Notes under the pieces: model-generated | The model's input: only the letters and a program-made list of their open reading frames with translations | Database searches by the model: none | Told to the model about the DNA's origin: nothing | Shown: piece by piece, positions 7,877-15,886 of the stretch | How the letters are laid out: each line of letters begins with the position of its first letter | Numbering within the stretch: position 1 is the stretch's first letter | From: an uncultured Collinsella sp. | GTDB lineage: Bacteria; Actinomycetota; Coriobacteriia; Coriobacteriales; Coriobacteriaceae | DNA length: 31,205 nt | Direction: 5' to 3' | Assembly (NCBI GenBank): GCA_900754525.1 | Contig: CAAEDE010000080.1 | Location: 1 to 31,205 of the forward strand | Position numbers and translations under genes: made by a program

Positions 7877-7923
7877 GGCTTCTCCTTTCTGTGGTTCGGT
7901 GTTGGAATTGTTAACCTGCCGAT

Positions 7924-7954
7924 ACTATACACCCATACCCCCTGGGGGTGTCCA
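7924..7954 (-). promoter_or_regulatory. copA promoter with CsoR-type operator in the spacer
   Basis: On the - strand TGGACA (7949-7954) and TATAGT (7924-7929) make a promoter with a 19-nt spacer. The spacer and -35 hold a near-perfect G/C-tract palindrome, ATACCCCC-T-GGGGGTGT (7935-7951 on the + strand), which matches the pattern of CsoR operators (TACCC...GGGTA). Repression by the CsoR encoded at the end of the operon, relieved by Cu(I), is the natural reading. It is inferred from sequence only. Confidence 0.8.
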
Positions 7955-8027
7955 GTGGAGATTGAAATGTATGTCATTCTGTTATTGGCCGAGGTGATAG
8001 CCAGGTCGGCGGACCGTAGCCGGTCTA

Positions 8028-8166
8028 ATGTCTCAATCTGTAACAACTAGACCCGTTTTTATCGAGTAACTGTTACAAATCTAGACATTACATCGAGCCA
8101 CAACTTAACGTCTCAATCTGTAACACCTAAGGACCGTTTTTCCTGCTAGATGTTACAGATCGAGAC
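8028..8166. repeat. Paired-hairpin array 3 (two units)
   Basis: Hairpins with 57-nt cores at 8030-8086 and 8110-8166, separated by 23 nt. Arms are ATGTCTCAATCTGTAACA / TGTTACAAATCTAGACAT and GTCTCAATCTGTAACA / TGTTACAGATCGAGAC. The first loop carries CTAGACCCGTTTTT, a sequence shared with loops of array 4. It lies between the copA promoter and the surface-protein gene. Confidence 0.93.
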
Positions 8167-8203
8167 AATCTCGGAGCAGATGCCCCGGGCATACAACGTA
8201 AAA

Positions 8204-8236
8204 CGCCGGGGCGCCCGCGTGATGGGCGCCCCGGTG
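8204..8236 (-). terminator. Intrinsic terminator of the surface-protein gene
   Basis: A perfect 11-bp GC stem, CCGGGGCGCCC (8206-8216) with GGGCGCCCCGG (8224-8234), has a 7-nt loop and on the - strand is followed by CGTTTTACGTT. It lies about 60 nt after the stop codon of the surface-protein gene and points the right way to end its transcript. The T run is short. Confidence 0.8.
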
Positions 8237-8295
8237 CATGTTGGGCAGGGTTTGCGAAGCGGTGGGAGGGGGGAGAAGCCGTCCTCCCGAAATCC

Positions 8296-11200
8296 TTACT
8301 CCTGACGACGCTTCTTGTCAGTCAGAAAGACGCCGGCGGCTACGAGCACGACACCTCCGATGACAAACGTCTCACCGGCGAGCGCAGCATTGTCGCCTGT
8401 GGTGGGAAGTGCCGAGTTGGCGGCCGTCTTGGCGTTGCCGGCAGACGGCTTTCCAGTAACCGGCTTAGCGGCAGCCTGCGTGATCTTGGCCTGCTCGGCT
8501 TTCGCCGCCTCTTGCTCCTGGCGGGCGATTTCGTCCTTCAGGGCTTGCTCGGCGGCTACGCGTTTTGCCTTCGCCTCGTTGTAGCCGTTGAGAGCCGCGG
8601 TGTAGGCGGGCGTCGCAGCATCAAGGTCTGCCTGAGCGGCATCAAGTGCGGCTTTTGCGTTATGTTCTGTCTGCTTGGCGGCGACGCACTTGGCAAAGAG
8701 GGCATTGAGCGTATCGTTCGCGTTTGCGTCAGAGCCAGTAGCAATGCCGTTTTCGACGTTGATGGACTTGAGCTTTCCGAGAGTAGCAGCAGCGGCGTCC
8801 GATGCGGCCTGAGAATTCTCGACCGCCTGCTCGGCGTTCGCGATGGCATCATTTGCCGTGCTAAGGGCGACTCCGGCCTCGGTAACTGCTGCGTCGGCCT
8901 CCTTCTTGGCCGCCTCGGCGGTGGCAAGATTATCGGCTGCATTGCTCAGGGCGTCGGCATGGGCCTTCTTTGAAGCAAAGTCGTTTTTCGCCGTGGTCAG
9001 ATCGCTCGCAGCGTGCTCCGCGGTCGCCGCCTTGGCCTCGGCGTTGTCCTTCGCGGTGTCGAGGGCCTGCTTCTTGGCAGCCGCGTCGCGCTCCGCCTTT
9101 TCGAGAGCACTCTGGGCAGACGTCTGGGCTGCCGTGGCTTCATCAAACGTTTGATGAGCCTTGTCAGCCTTTTCCTGAGCCGCAGCAACATCGGCAGAAT
9201 ACTTTGCGAGCTCATCGCTGGCGGCGGCGTAGGCGGCCTGCTTGTCTGCAACGGAGTTCTTTGCGTTTTCGAGATCTGTCGCGCGTGCCGCAACAGTCTG
9301 TTGTGCCTGGTCGCATGATACCTGTGCGGCGTTAACGTCATCCTGCTTTTGAGTAACTGCGGCCTTCGCGGCAGCTGCCTGCGCGCTGGCGGTCTCCGCT
9401 GCATTTTGCGCGGCGTCGCGTTCCGACTGAGCCGTAGCTACGGCAGTTGCGGCGGCGACGACGCTAGCGCTTTGCTTGTTTGCTGCCTGCTGCTTTTGCT
9501 CGACCGCGGACGCGGCTTCGCTTGCGGTTTTGTCGGCCTTCTGCTTGTTTTGGGATGCTTGCTGGAGTGCAGCTTGCTTGCTGACAAGATCCTTCTTGGC
9601 AGTCTCCAGTTTGCTTCCCGCGTTTTTGAGTCCGTTGACGTAGCCGTTAAGCGTCTGCTCGAACTCGTCGACGGACATAGCAGAGCTTGTCCAATCGTGG
9701 CCATATCCCCATGACGGAGATGTCTGTACTGTAAAGGAGGCAGTGGTGCCGTAGAAATTATTCGTCGTGGAGGTGTTGATTCCGGTACCCATGGCCGTGT
9801 AGTCGGGATCAATGCAATTGATGTAATGGCCTACGACATCGTCATATTTATCATGGACATATTCGTCTATTTGGCTTTTATTGCTTCTATTATTCGAGTT
9901 ATACGAATAATAGAAGTCGTAGGCAGCCTTTCCCGTGAGATTGTGGACGTCAAACTTGGCCGCCACCGCCTCGTCAAAGTACGCCTTTTCCTCTGTAATC
10001 CACCCTCGGCAGGGGTCGCCGTACCCCCACGAAAGGTTCTCTGCAACATCAAACTGCTTCGCGTGTTCAATGTTCGAGCTCGACCAGTTTGCATCGGCAA
10101 TTGCCGCCGCGACAAGGTTATACGTTACGTTGAGCGGATTCAAGCCAACGGAAACGCGGTAGCTGTTAATCGACTTCATAACGGTGACGGCCGAGATCAT
10201 ATTGTCGAGCGAGGTCGCATCGTCGCTGTCGCCAACATGGGTGGCATCCTTATACTTGCAGTTTTCGATAATCGAGACTGCCTCATTGGCGCCGACGGAC
10301 TTAAAGAATCCGATAGCACCTTGTTTGAGCGTGGACTCGGCAGAGTTTGCTGCCTGCTGGGCGGCGTCGACGGCAACTTGAGCAGTCTGAACCGCGGCTT
10401 GGGCTGATTGCAGCTCGTTCTGAGCTTGCGCGGCCGCCTCGTCTGCGGCCGTCTTTGCTGCCTTCGCGTTCTCGACGGCCTTATTCGCCTCATCGAGCTT
10501 GGCAAGCTCGGCACTATGGGCTGCCTTCGCGTCCTTGAGGGCCTCGTCCTTTGCGGAGACTGCGGCATTCGCAGTATCGAGCTCGGACTTCTTTTGCTCG
10601 GCATTCTGCTTTGCGGCATCAAGCTCCGATTGTGCTGCGGCGAGATTACTTTGCTTCTGAGTCTGATCCTGCTGGGCGTTTTCTAGAGCCTTCTCAGCGT
10701 TTGCCTGGGCGCTCTTTGCGGCGTCAAGATCGGCCTGAGCAGCATCGACCTTTGCCTGGGCGGCGTCATACTCCGGGCCCTCAGCGCCTGCCTTTGCGGC
10801 CGCCAAATCGGCTTGTGCGCTGTCGTATGCCGCCCGTGCCTCAGCCGCCTTACCATCCGCGGCGGTCTTTTCCTGCTGAGCGGAAGCCAGCGTGCCTGCC
10901 GCCTCGTCGTAAACACTCTGCGCGGCGCTCTGAGCCTGTTGGGCATCGGCGAGCGCGGAATCGGCAGCGGCCTTCGCAGCCTTTGCTTGGTTCAGAGCGG
11001 CCTGCGCATCTGCGGCAGCCTGCTCGGCGACCTTGATTTCCTCCGGCGTTGCGTTGGCGGCTGCCTTCTGGGCTGCCTCGAGCTTGGCCTGCGCATCGGC
11101 TGCCGACTGCTTTGCGGAGTCGAGTGCCTTTGCCTTGCTCTCGGCATCGGCCTTGGCAGCATCGAGCTTGCTCCGGGCATCCTTCAGCGTGGCGCTGGCG

Positions 11201-11679
11201 CTGTCAGCCGCCTTGACGCTTTCGTCGAGCTGACGGGCGTATTCGGCACGCGCGGCAGCTTCTGCCTGCGAATTATCGGAGACGGAGGCGTCGTAGGCGG
11301 TCTGGGCGTTGTCGCGTGCCACCTGCTTTTCGGTATAGGGGGCAGCCGCCGTGTCGTAGTCGGATTTGGCGTCTGCCTCGGCGGCCTTTGCGGCGTCGAT
11401 TGCGGCCTGCAAGTCGGCAATCTTCTGGGCGTTTGCCTTTACTGCGGAGCCTGCCGCCTCGCCGGCGCGGACGGCAAGCGGGGACATGATCGCGTCCTGT
11501 GCCGTGGTATCACTCACATCGTTGGCAAATGCCGAGAACGGCGCGAGCAGCGACGAGCCAGTCATAGCGATGGTGGTTGCCGCGGTGATGGCGAGTCGTG
11601 TTGCCTTATGGCCCGAGAATGCGGGGCGAGACTCGGCGCCGCCTGAGACTTCCAAATGTTTAGGTGCGTACTTTGCCAT
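8296..11679 (-). CDS. Sortase-anchored surface protein: coiled coil - CAP domain - coiled coil - LPXTG
   Basis: A 1127-aa secreted wall protein. A long signal peptide ends near residue 55 (TIAMTGSSLLAPFSAFA). About residues 75-450 and 695-1060 are Ala/Lys/Glu/Asp/Gln-rich heptad-like coiled coil with recurrent AAADAQ-, AKA- and AQAALD-type stretches. Between them (about 456-690) lies a CAP/SCP domain: IEHAKQF, VAENLSWG, EEKAYFDE and VGHYINC supply the usual His-Glu-Glu-His pocket, so the cavity residues look intact. The C-terminus has LPTTGD (about 1090), a hydrophobic helix and DKKRRQE, a standard sortase sorting signal. The start ATG follows GGGAGAAG; TTG 11691 is less likely. The coils suggest a stalk presenting the CAP domain; adhesion or host interaction is inferred. 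No sortase gene is in the window. Confidence 0.92.
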   Translation of the reverse strand: MAKYAPKHLEVSGGAESRPAFSGHKATRLAITAATTIAMTGSSLLAPFSAFANDVSDTTAQDAIMSPLAVRAGEAAGSAVKANAQKIADLQAAIDAAKAAEADAKSDYDTAAAPYTEKQVARDNAQTAYDASVSDNSQAEAAARAEYARQLDESVKAADSASATLKDARSKLDAAKADAESKAKALDSAKQSAADAQAKLEAAQKAAANATPEEIKVAEQAAADAQAALNQAKAAKAAADSALADAQQAQSAAQSVYDEAAGTLASAQQEKTAADGKAAEARAAYDSAQADLAAAKAGAEGPEYDAAQAKVDAAQADLDAAKSAQANAEKALENAQQDQTQKQSNLAAAQSELDAAKQNAEQKKSELDTANAAVSAKDEALKDAKAAHSAELAKLDEANKAVENAKAAKTAADEAAAQAQNELQSAQAAVQTAQVAVDAAQQAANSAESTLKQGAIGFFKSVGANEAVSIIENCKYKDATHVGDSDDATSLDNMISAVTVMKSINSYRVSVGLNPLNVTYNLVAAAIADANWSSSNIEHAKQFDVAENLSWGYGDPCRGWITEEKAYFDEAVAAKFDVHNLTGKAAYDFYYSYNSNNRSNKSQIDEYVHDKYDDVVGHYINCIDPDYTAMGTGINTSTTNNFYGTTASFTVQTSPSWGYGHDWTSSAMSVDEFEQTLNGYVNGLKNAGSKLETAKKDLVSKQAALQQASQNKQKADKTASEAASAVEQKQQAANKQSASVVAAATAVATAQSERDAAQNAAETASAQAAAAKAAVTQKQDDVNAAQVSCDQAQQTVAARATDLENAKNSVADKQAAYAAASDELAKYSADVAAAQEKADKAHQTFDEATAAQTSAQSALEKAERDAAAKKQALDTAKDNAEAKAATAEHAASDLTTAKNDFASKKAHADALSNAADNLATAEAAKKEADAAVTEAGVALSTANDAIANAEQAVENSQAASDAAAATLGKLKSINVENGIATGSDANANDTLNALFAKCVAAKQTEHNAKAALDAAQADLDAATPAYTAALNGYNEAKAKRVAAEQALKDEIARQEQEAAKAEQAKITQAAAKPVTGKPSAGNAKTAANSALPTTGDNAALAGETFVIGGVVLVAAGVFLTDKKRRQE

Positions 11680-11746
11680 TTCTTCTCCCAATCGTTGAAG
11701 GGGTACCTATGACAATTCGTACGATACAACCGCCGAAAGGGTTCCT

Positions 11747-11756
11747 GTTGCGCAAC
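11747..11756. promoter_or_regulatory. GTTGCGCAAC palindrome upstream of the surface-protein gene
   Basis: A perfect 10-nt palindrome lies 68 nt before the surface-protein start codon, a normal position for an operator. No -35/-10 pair near it is convincing, and a palindrome of this length can occur by chance. Confidence 0.3.
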
Positions 11757-11820
11757 ATTGGCAAGGAAATGTCGACACACTTGAGTCACATTTATGAGTC
11801 GAAGTTCTTGGCAAGCTAAT

Positions 11821-12037
11821 GTCTCGTTCTGTAACAGCTAGACCCCGTTTTGCCGGGTATTTGTTACAGATCAAGACAAACAGTTGGCAGGAAACTTAAT
11901 GTCTCAATCTGTAACATCTGGCGGGAAATATGACCTCTAACTGTTACAGATCAAGACATAGAAATCGGCCGAAAACTAACATCTCGTTCTGTAACATCTA
12001 GACCCGTATCTGCCGAGCTAGTGTTACAGATCGAGAC
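11821..12037. repeat. Paired-hairpin array 4 (three units)
   Basis: Three 57-nt hairpins, 11821-11877, 11901-11957 and 11981-12037, are separated by exactly 23 nt each, so starts are 80 and 80 nt apart. Arms are variants of GTCTC(A/G)(A/T)TCTGTAACA and its complement. Loops one and three share CTAGACCC..; spacers share a GAAAACT(T)AA-like end. It sits between the surface-protein promoter region and the end of the kinase gene. It is the longest array in the window. Confidence 0.94.
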
Positions 12038-12079
12038 AATTGCCGGGGAGGGGTCCCGTCACGGCAAGACGCCCGCTGC

Positions 12080-14164
12080 CTAGATGCAGAACCCGGGGAT
12101 CACACAGGTTCGCTTGTTTGGCTTTTCCGCAGGCGTTGCGTACGTAAAGACGTCGCCGTCGTGCCCCACGCGGTTCATATAGAGCGTGCCTTCGGTCTCC
12201 GATGAGTCGGGGCTCACCGTGCGCTCCCACCAGCAGGTGTCCTTGCCCTTCCACTGGCGGACCATCGTCTCGTTCGTGGAATACGGGCTCACCTTGAGCT
12301 CGCGGAAGAGCTGGTACTCCTTGCCCTCGCCGTTGTAGATGTCTGCCAGGTAGTGATAGTCCTTGGCAAACGAATAGGGCGGTTGCGTACCGCACAGCTC
12401 GACCATGGCGGGCAGCCAAAGGGTTGCGGGCAACTCGCTCAGACACGATGCGCTGTTGGCGGCACCCACGTTATTCGAGATCTTTTTGACAGATTTGATG
12501 AGTGCGCGCAACTCGTTGGGCAGCAGCTTAAGGCCGTCGCCGTTGAGCCATTCCCGCAGCTCGCAATCTGCCCAGCCGGCGCTTGGCGGTTCAGCCGTAG
12601 CGTTGCGTTCGGCAATGCCGGCGTCGAACATAAACGTCAGCCCGGCCTTGCCCGTCCCGTCCAGAAGCTCATCGTGGCGGATGCCCACAAGCTGCGCGCC
12701 AACCTGCAGCCCGTTGGTGAGCGTGACACGCTTGGTACACGGATAGGGGATATGCCCATCGGCATCGAGCAGGTGATAGCGCTTGGCAATCTCGCGTGCC
12801 TCGCTACGGGTCTCGGCGGCCTTAATCTTGAGCGAAATCTCCTGCAGCTGATCCCAAGTGTAGTCGTCAAGCGAACCGCGGATGCCGTCCAGGTAGTCGG
12901 GGATGCCAAAGCCATGGGTCGCCGCCCCAATGACGCTGAGCCCCGCAACGGCTGCAACGACGCCACCGATAATAAAGCGGCGGCGGGTCATGGCATCGTG
13001 CCGGGCCTGCTCCAGGATCTCTCGTGCGTGCTCGCCGGCGACGTCGACCTTAAGGTGCGTGCCGGAGTCGATGTCGATTGCGGCGTCACTGCCCGCGCCT
13101 TCGCGGCCCTCGGATTCGGCATCGGTGAGGTATGCCGAGAGCACCTCGAGCATCTGCTGCTCGGTGGGACGATCGCACTGCTCGACTGAGAGACCCTTCA
13201 TGATGATTTGGACGAGCGCTTCATCGCCCTCGCAGCGCGGCTCGAGCGGTGCCGGCTTGGTCTTGGTCTTTACGAGATAGAACGAGCCGGTTGCAGCGGC
13301 GTCCGTCGACTCAAAGTCAAACGGTTTGCGACCGCTGTAGAGCTGGTACAGAATGCTCGAAAGCGCATAGACATCGATTGCCGGCGAACGGCGAAGGGCC
13401 GCGATGCCTTCGATATCCTGCGTGAGCATCTCGGGCGCGGCGTATGCGGGCGTGGCAAAGCGCCAGATGTCGGCGCGCCGGGTGATCGTGTCGTCGCCGA
13501 GAGCCATGGTCGCGGAGCCCATGTCGATGAGGCAGGGGTCAAAGGAACAATCAGCAATCTGCTGCTCGAGCGTTCGGCTGGTGGTGCGGAACATGATATT
13601 GGCAGGCGACAGGTCGCGATGGATGACCGGATTCACGAGGCCTTGGGTCATCAAGAGCGCACGAAGCACGGCGTTTCCGACGGCGGCGACCATCTGGGTA
13701 GTCAGCCCGCCCGAGGCGTCGTGCGGAAGCAGGGGCAGCGCCTGCTTGAGTGAGGTGCCCTCGACCCACTCCATGAGGATGAGCGGGTCGTCCTCGCATG
13801 AACCGTAGCCATAGACGCGCGGAAATCCGCGCAGGTGCGAGACAGTACACAGATGACGGTACTCCTCGAACAGCGCGGCGGTGTTGGCCAGGTGAGCGGC
13901 CGATTGCTCGGCGGAGCGGTCGGGGGCTTGGCCGGAAAGGACGGCGTTGTCCTTGAGTAGCTTGACGGCAAAGACCTCGCCGCTCGTGTTGGTCGCGCGC
14001 AGCACGTGCCCGATGTTGCCGTTGTTGCGGTGGGCCGTCTGGAGAATAAGCGTCATAAACCGACGCTTGGCCTCGTCCTCGGCGCTGGGGTCGACCGCCA
14101 CGGCGGTGTCGAACGTGTCAAGACGGATGAGTTTGTCGCCATAGGCGCTATTGGTAGTATCCAT
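12080..14164 (-). CDS. Membrane Ser/Thr protein kinase with extracytoplasmic DUF6273-like domain
   Basis: The 694-aa protein starts with a Hanks-type kinase domain (about residues 30-330): FAVKLLKD (ATP Lys), LILMEWVEG (hinge), VIHRDLSPANIMF (catalytic loop, about 181), LIDMGSA (DMG in place of DFG), AAPEM and DVYALSSILYQL. A linker leads to RRRFIIGGVVAAVAGLSVIG (about 391-412), one membrane helix with positive residues on the kinase side. The remaining 280 residues, outside the cell, resemble DUF6273 (WADCELREWLNGDGL). The kinase looks active. It probably senses an outside or wall signal and phosphorylates cytoplasmic targets, with the neighbouring FHA protein as the natural candidate partner. 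The start ATG follows AAAGGAA. Confidence 0.9.
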   Translation of the reverse strand: MDTTNSAYGDKLIRLDTFDTAVAVDPSAEDEAKRRFMTLILQTAHRNNGNIGHVLRATNTSGEVFAVKLLKDNAVLSGQAPDRSAEQSAAHLANTAALFEEYRHLCTVSHLRGFPRVYGYGSCEDDPLILMEWVEGTSLKQALPLLPHDASGGLTTQMVAAVGNAVLRALLMTQGLVNPVIHRDLSPANIMFRTTSRTLEQQIADCSFDPCLIDMGSATMALGDDTITRRADIWRFATPAYAAPEMLTQDIEGIAALRRSPAIDVYALSSILYQLYSGRKPFDFESTDAAATGSFYLVKTKTKPAPLEPRCEGDEALVQIIMKGLSVEQCDRPTEQQMLEVLSAYLTDAESEGREGAGSDAAIDIDSGTHLKVDVAGEHAREILEQARHDAMTRRRFIIGGVVAAVAGLSVIGAATHGFGIPDYLDGIRGSLDDYTWDQLQEISLKIKAAETRSEAREIAKRYHLLDADGHIPYPCTKRVTLTNGLQVGAQLVGIRHDELLDGTGKAGLTFMFDAGIAERNATAEPPSAGWADCELREWLNGDGLKLLPNELRALIKSVKKISNNVGAANSASCLSELPATLWLPAMVELCGTQPPYSFAKDYHYLADIYNGEGKEYQLFRELKVSPYSTNETMVRQWKGKDTCWWERTVSPDSSETEGTLYMNRVGHDGDVFTYATPAEKPNKRTCVIPGFCI

Positions 14165-14196
14165 GGCGTTCCTTTGTCTGGCATGGGTTGCCGCAC

Positions 14197-14257
14197 GCAT
14201 ACGTGAGCAGTGCGGATATCGGTAAAGTACCATGATAGCCGCACTGCCCACGTATAC
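14197..14257 (-). promoter_or_regulatory. Large inverted repeat in the kinase leader
   Basis: 19-nt arms (14197-14215 and 14239-14257), identical at 17 positions and including GCAGTGCGG / CCGCACTGC, enclose 23 nt that contain the - strand hexamer TATCAT. It begins 33 nt before the kinase ATG. It could be a repressor operator over the promoter or an RNA hairpin in the 5' leader. Confidence 0.6.
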
Positions 14258-14295
14258 CGCTGAGTATTGTCGTTTGCGACGCAGAAGGTAGAAGA

Positions 14296-14322
14296 CGAAA
14301 GACGGACGGCGGCCGTCTTTCG
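14296..14322 (-). terminator. Possible terminator after the FHA gene
   Basis: Perfect 10-bp stem CGAAAGACGG (14296-14305) with CCGTCTTTCG (14313-14322), 7-nt loop, followed on the - strand by TCTTCT. It lies just after the FHA stop codon. The U tract is poor, so it may be leaky and allow read-through into the kinase. Confidence 0.55.
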
Positions 14323-14335
14323 ATCGCCGTCCGCG

Positions 14336-15298
14336 CTAGTCCACAATGACAAGGAATGTCGTGTAGAGACCCAGATGGAGCCTGTCGCTGTTTTCGATTT
14401 CTACTGGGGGATAGATCTTGCCGGGCTCGCGTTGGTTGCGCGGCGGCTCAATCACAATATCGCCGTCGCCTGCACCCGATTCGAGTACCGTGCCGTTGGT
14501 CGATCCAAGGCCCTGGGCGTACCAGTGCTCACCCTCAAGCCAAATGCGAAGATGCTCGCGCGATGCGTCGGCGCCCACATCGGTGATGCTGGGCGAGGTT
14601 TTGGGCAAAGAACCAATCACGGTGCCGCGCGGATCGCGTGTGAGGGGATGGATTTGCATGTCGGCGCAGTTGTCGGCATGGGTTCTGAGCAGACCGAGGT
14701 TGGGGGCGACGGTGCGCGGCTGCTCCAGGCTGCTCATAAAGCCACGTCCGACGGTAGTTTCGGTGGTGCCAAAGTGCCCGCCCGTCTTGCTGTCGCAAAA
14801 GCGCTCGACGGTGGCCACGCCCTGAACGGGATCGGCGAGCGCCCCCGTTGCCACAAAGAGCATAAGGTAAAGCGTGCTTTTCTCGCGCACGGCATTGCCG
14901 TCAAAGTTGTCGATGCGATTGAGGGCATTTGCATATAGGCGGCTGTCCAGCTTGTAGCTGGCGAGAGCCGACATCATTTCGTTGGCGGCCGGACCGCGAT
15001 AGTGCTCGGCGATTGCCTGATAGGCGGACTCGCCGCCGCCGAGCTTGCTGCAGATTGCCGCGGAAAGGTTGAGCGTGGTGACGGTAAAGTCGCTGTAGAT
15101 GGCGGGCGCGCACTGGTCAGGCTTGCGATGAACGATGTAACGGGTGAGATACGAGCGGTTGGAAGAGCATTTCTCGAGCAGGGTGCTGCCGAGATAAGAG
15201 TTTCCATTGATAAGCATTCGGGCGATCTCGAGATGTTTAAGACCGCCGAACGAGCGAATATCGTTATAGAGGACCGAGCAAGGCGTCTCTGCTGCCAC
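14336..15298 (-). CDS. FHA-domain protein, probable partner of the Ser/Thr kinase
   Basis: FHA domains bind phosphothreonine peptides. The C-terminal third (about residues 225-315) has the family signature: VIGSLP, SREHLRIWLE and GLGSTNGTVL, with the phosphate-contacting Arg and Ser/Asn present. The preceding 220 residues are mostly helical and I do not recognise them. No signal peptide or membrane helix is seen. The GTG start is chosen because AAAGGAGG lies 5 nt before it; a TTG further upstream has no such site. It is 320 aa, on the same strand and 171 nt upstream of the kinase gene, an arrangement typical of kinase-FHA signalling pairs. Confidence 0.88.
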   Translation of the reverse strand: MAAETPCSVLYNDIRSFGGLKHLEIARMLINGNSYLGSTLLEKCSSNRSYLTRYIVHRKPDQCAPAIYSDFTVTTLNLSAAICSKLGGGESAYQAIAEHYRGPAANEMMSALASYKLDSRLYANALNRIDNFDGNAVREKSTLYLMLFVATGALADPVQGVATVERFCDSKTGGHFGTTETTVGRGFMSSLEQPRTVAPNLGLLRTHADNCADMQIHPLTRDPRGTVIGSLPKTSPSITDVGADASREHLRIWLEGEHWYAQGLGSTNGTVLESGAGDGDIVIEPPRNQREPGKIYPPVEIENSDRLHLGLYTTFLVIVD

Positions 15299-15477
15299 GG
15301 ATACCTCCTTTGATTGCTTCCTAGCCAATATGGCGATAGGAATTAATGGCCCCCGGTGGGCGACGTATTAAATGGCTGCGCAATATATAGCGTAACCAAA
15401 GCAACATTATAGGCCACATGTTCGAAATTGCAGGAAGCCTGAGAGATTTGGTTTGGACTGGACGGAAATCCCCCTCT

Positions 15478-15615
15478 GTCTTGATCTATAACAATTAGGG
15501 CCGATTTTGCTCGGCAACTGTTACAGATTGAGACGTTTGTGAACCGTGTCGACCGTTTGTCTCGATCTGTAACACGAAGAGGAAGATTTGCCCTGTAGAT
15601 GTTACAGATTGAGAC
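15478..15615. repeat. Paired-hairpin array 5 (two units)
   Basis: Two 57-nt hairpins, 15478-15534 and 15559-15615, separated by 24 nt. Arms are GTCTTGATCTATAACA / TGTTACAGATTGAGAC (two mismatches) and GTCTCGATCTGTAACA / TGTTACAGATTGAGAC. It lies in the divergent region between the FHA gene and the helicase gene, where no terminator is needed. Confidence 0.93.
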
Positions 15616-15886
15616 AATCAGCCGGGCTCACCTCGTCCGCCTCGTCATCTGTGGTTTACGTGGGGGCATGCGAAGCACGGGTATACTAACCGGCGGCGAA
15701 TCTGCTCCATCGCTTAGAGCTGCTGCGTCTGGACGGCGCGTGATAGGGCTGCCAAAGCGATCGCCAGCGTGCTGAGCAACGTCCTCTCTGTGCGCACCCG
15801 TTTTTGTATGTATTAGCGCACTACCAAGCACGCCCGCGCGGCCGCATGCCGTGCCCATGACGCGTGCAGATAAGGAACAACAACAT
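15616..15886 (+). other. Long untranslated leader region of the RNA helicase gene
   Basis: No gene is seen in these 271 nt. A -10-like TATACT lies at 15682-15687 within GGGTATACTAAC, with no good -35. If it is used, the helicase mRNA has a leader of about 200 nt, as often seen for RNA helicases that are controlled by cold or by their own product. The leader is GC-rich and can fold, but I can name no known motif. Confidence 0.35.

Noticed and set aside
11821..12037. CRISPR array, suggested by evenly spaced 16-nt repeats with 23-25-nt intervals
   Set aside because: The repeats alternate in orientation, intervals are partly conserved between sites, there are at most six repeats per site, and no cas gene is present. 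A paired-hairpin repeat fits better.
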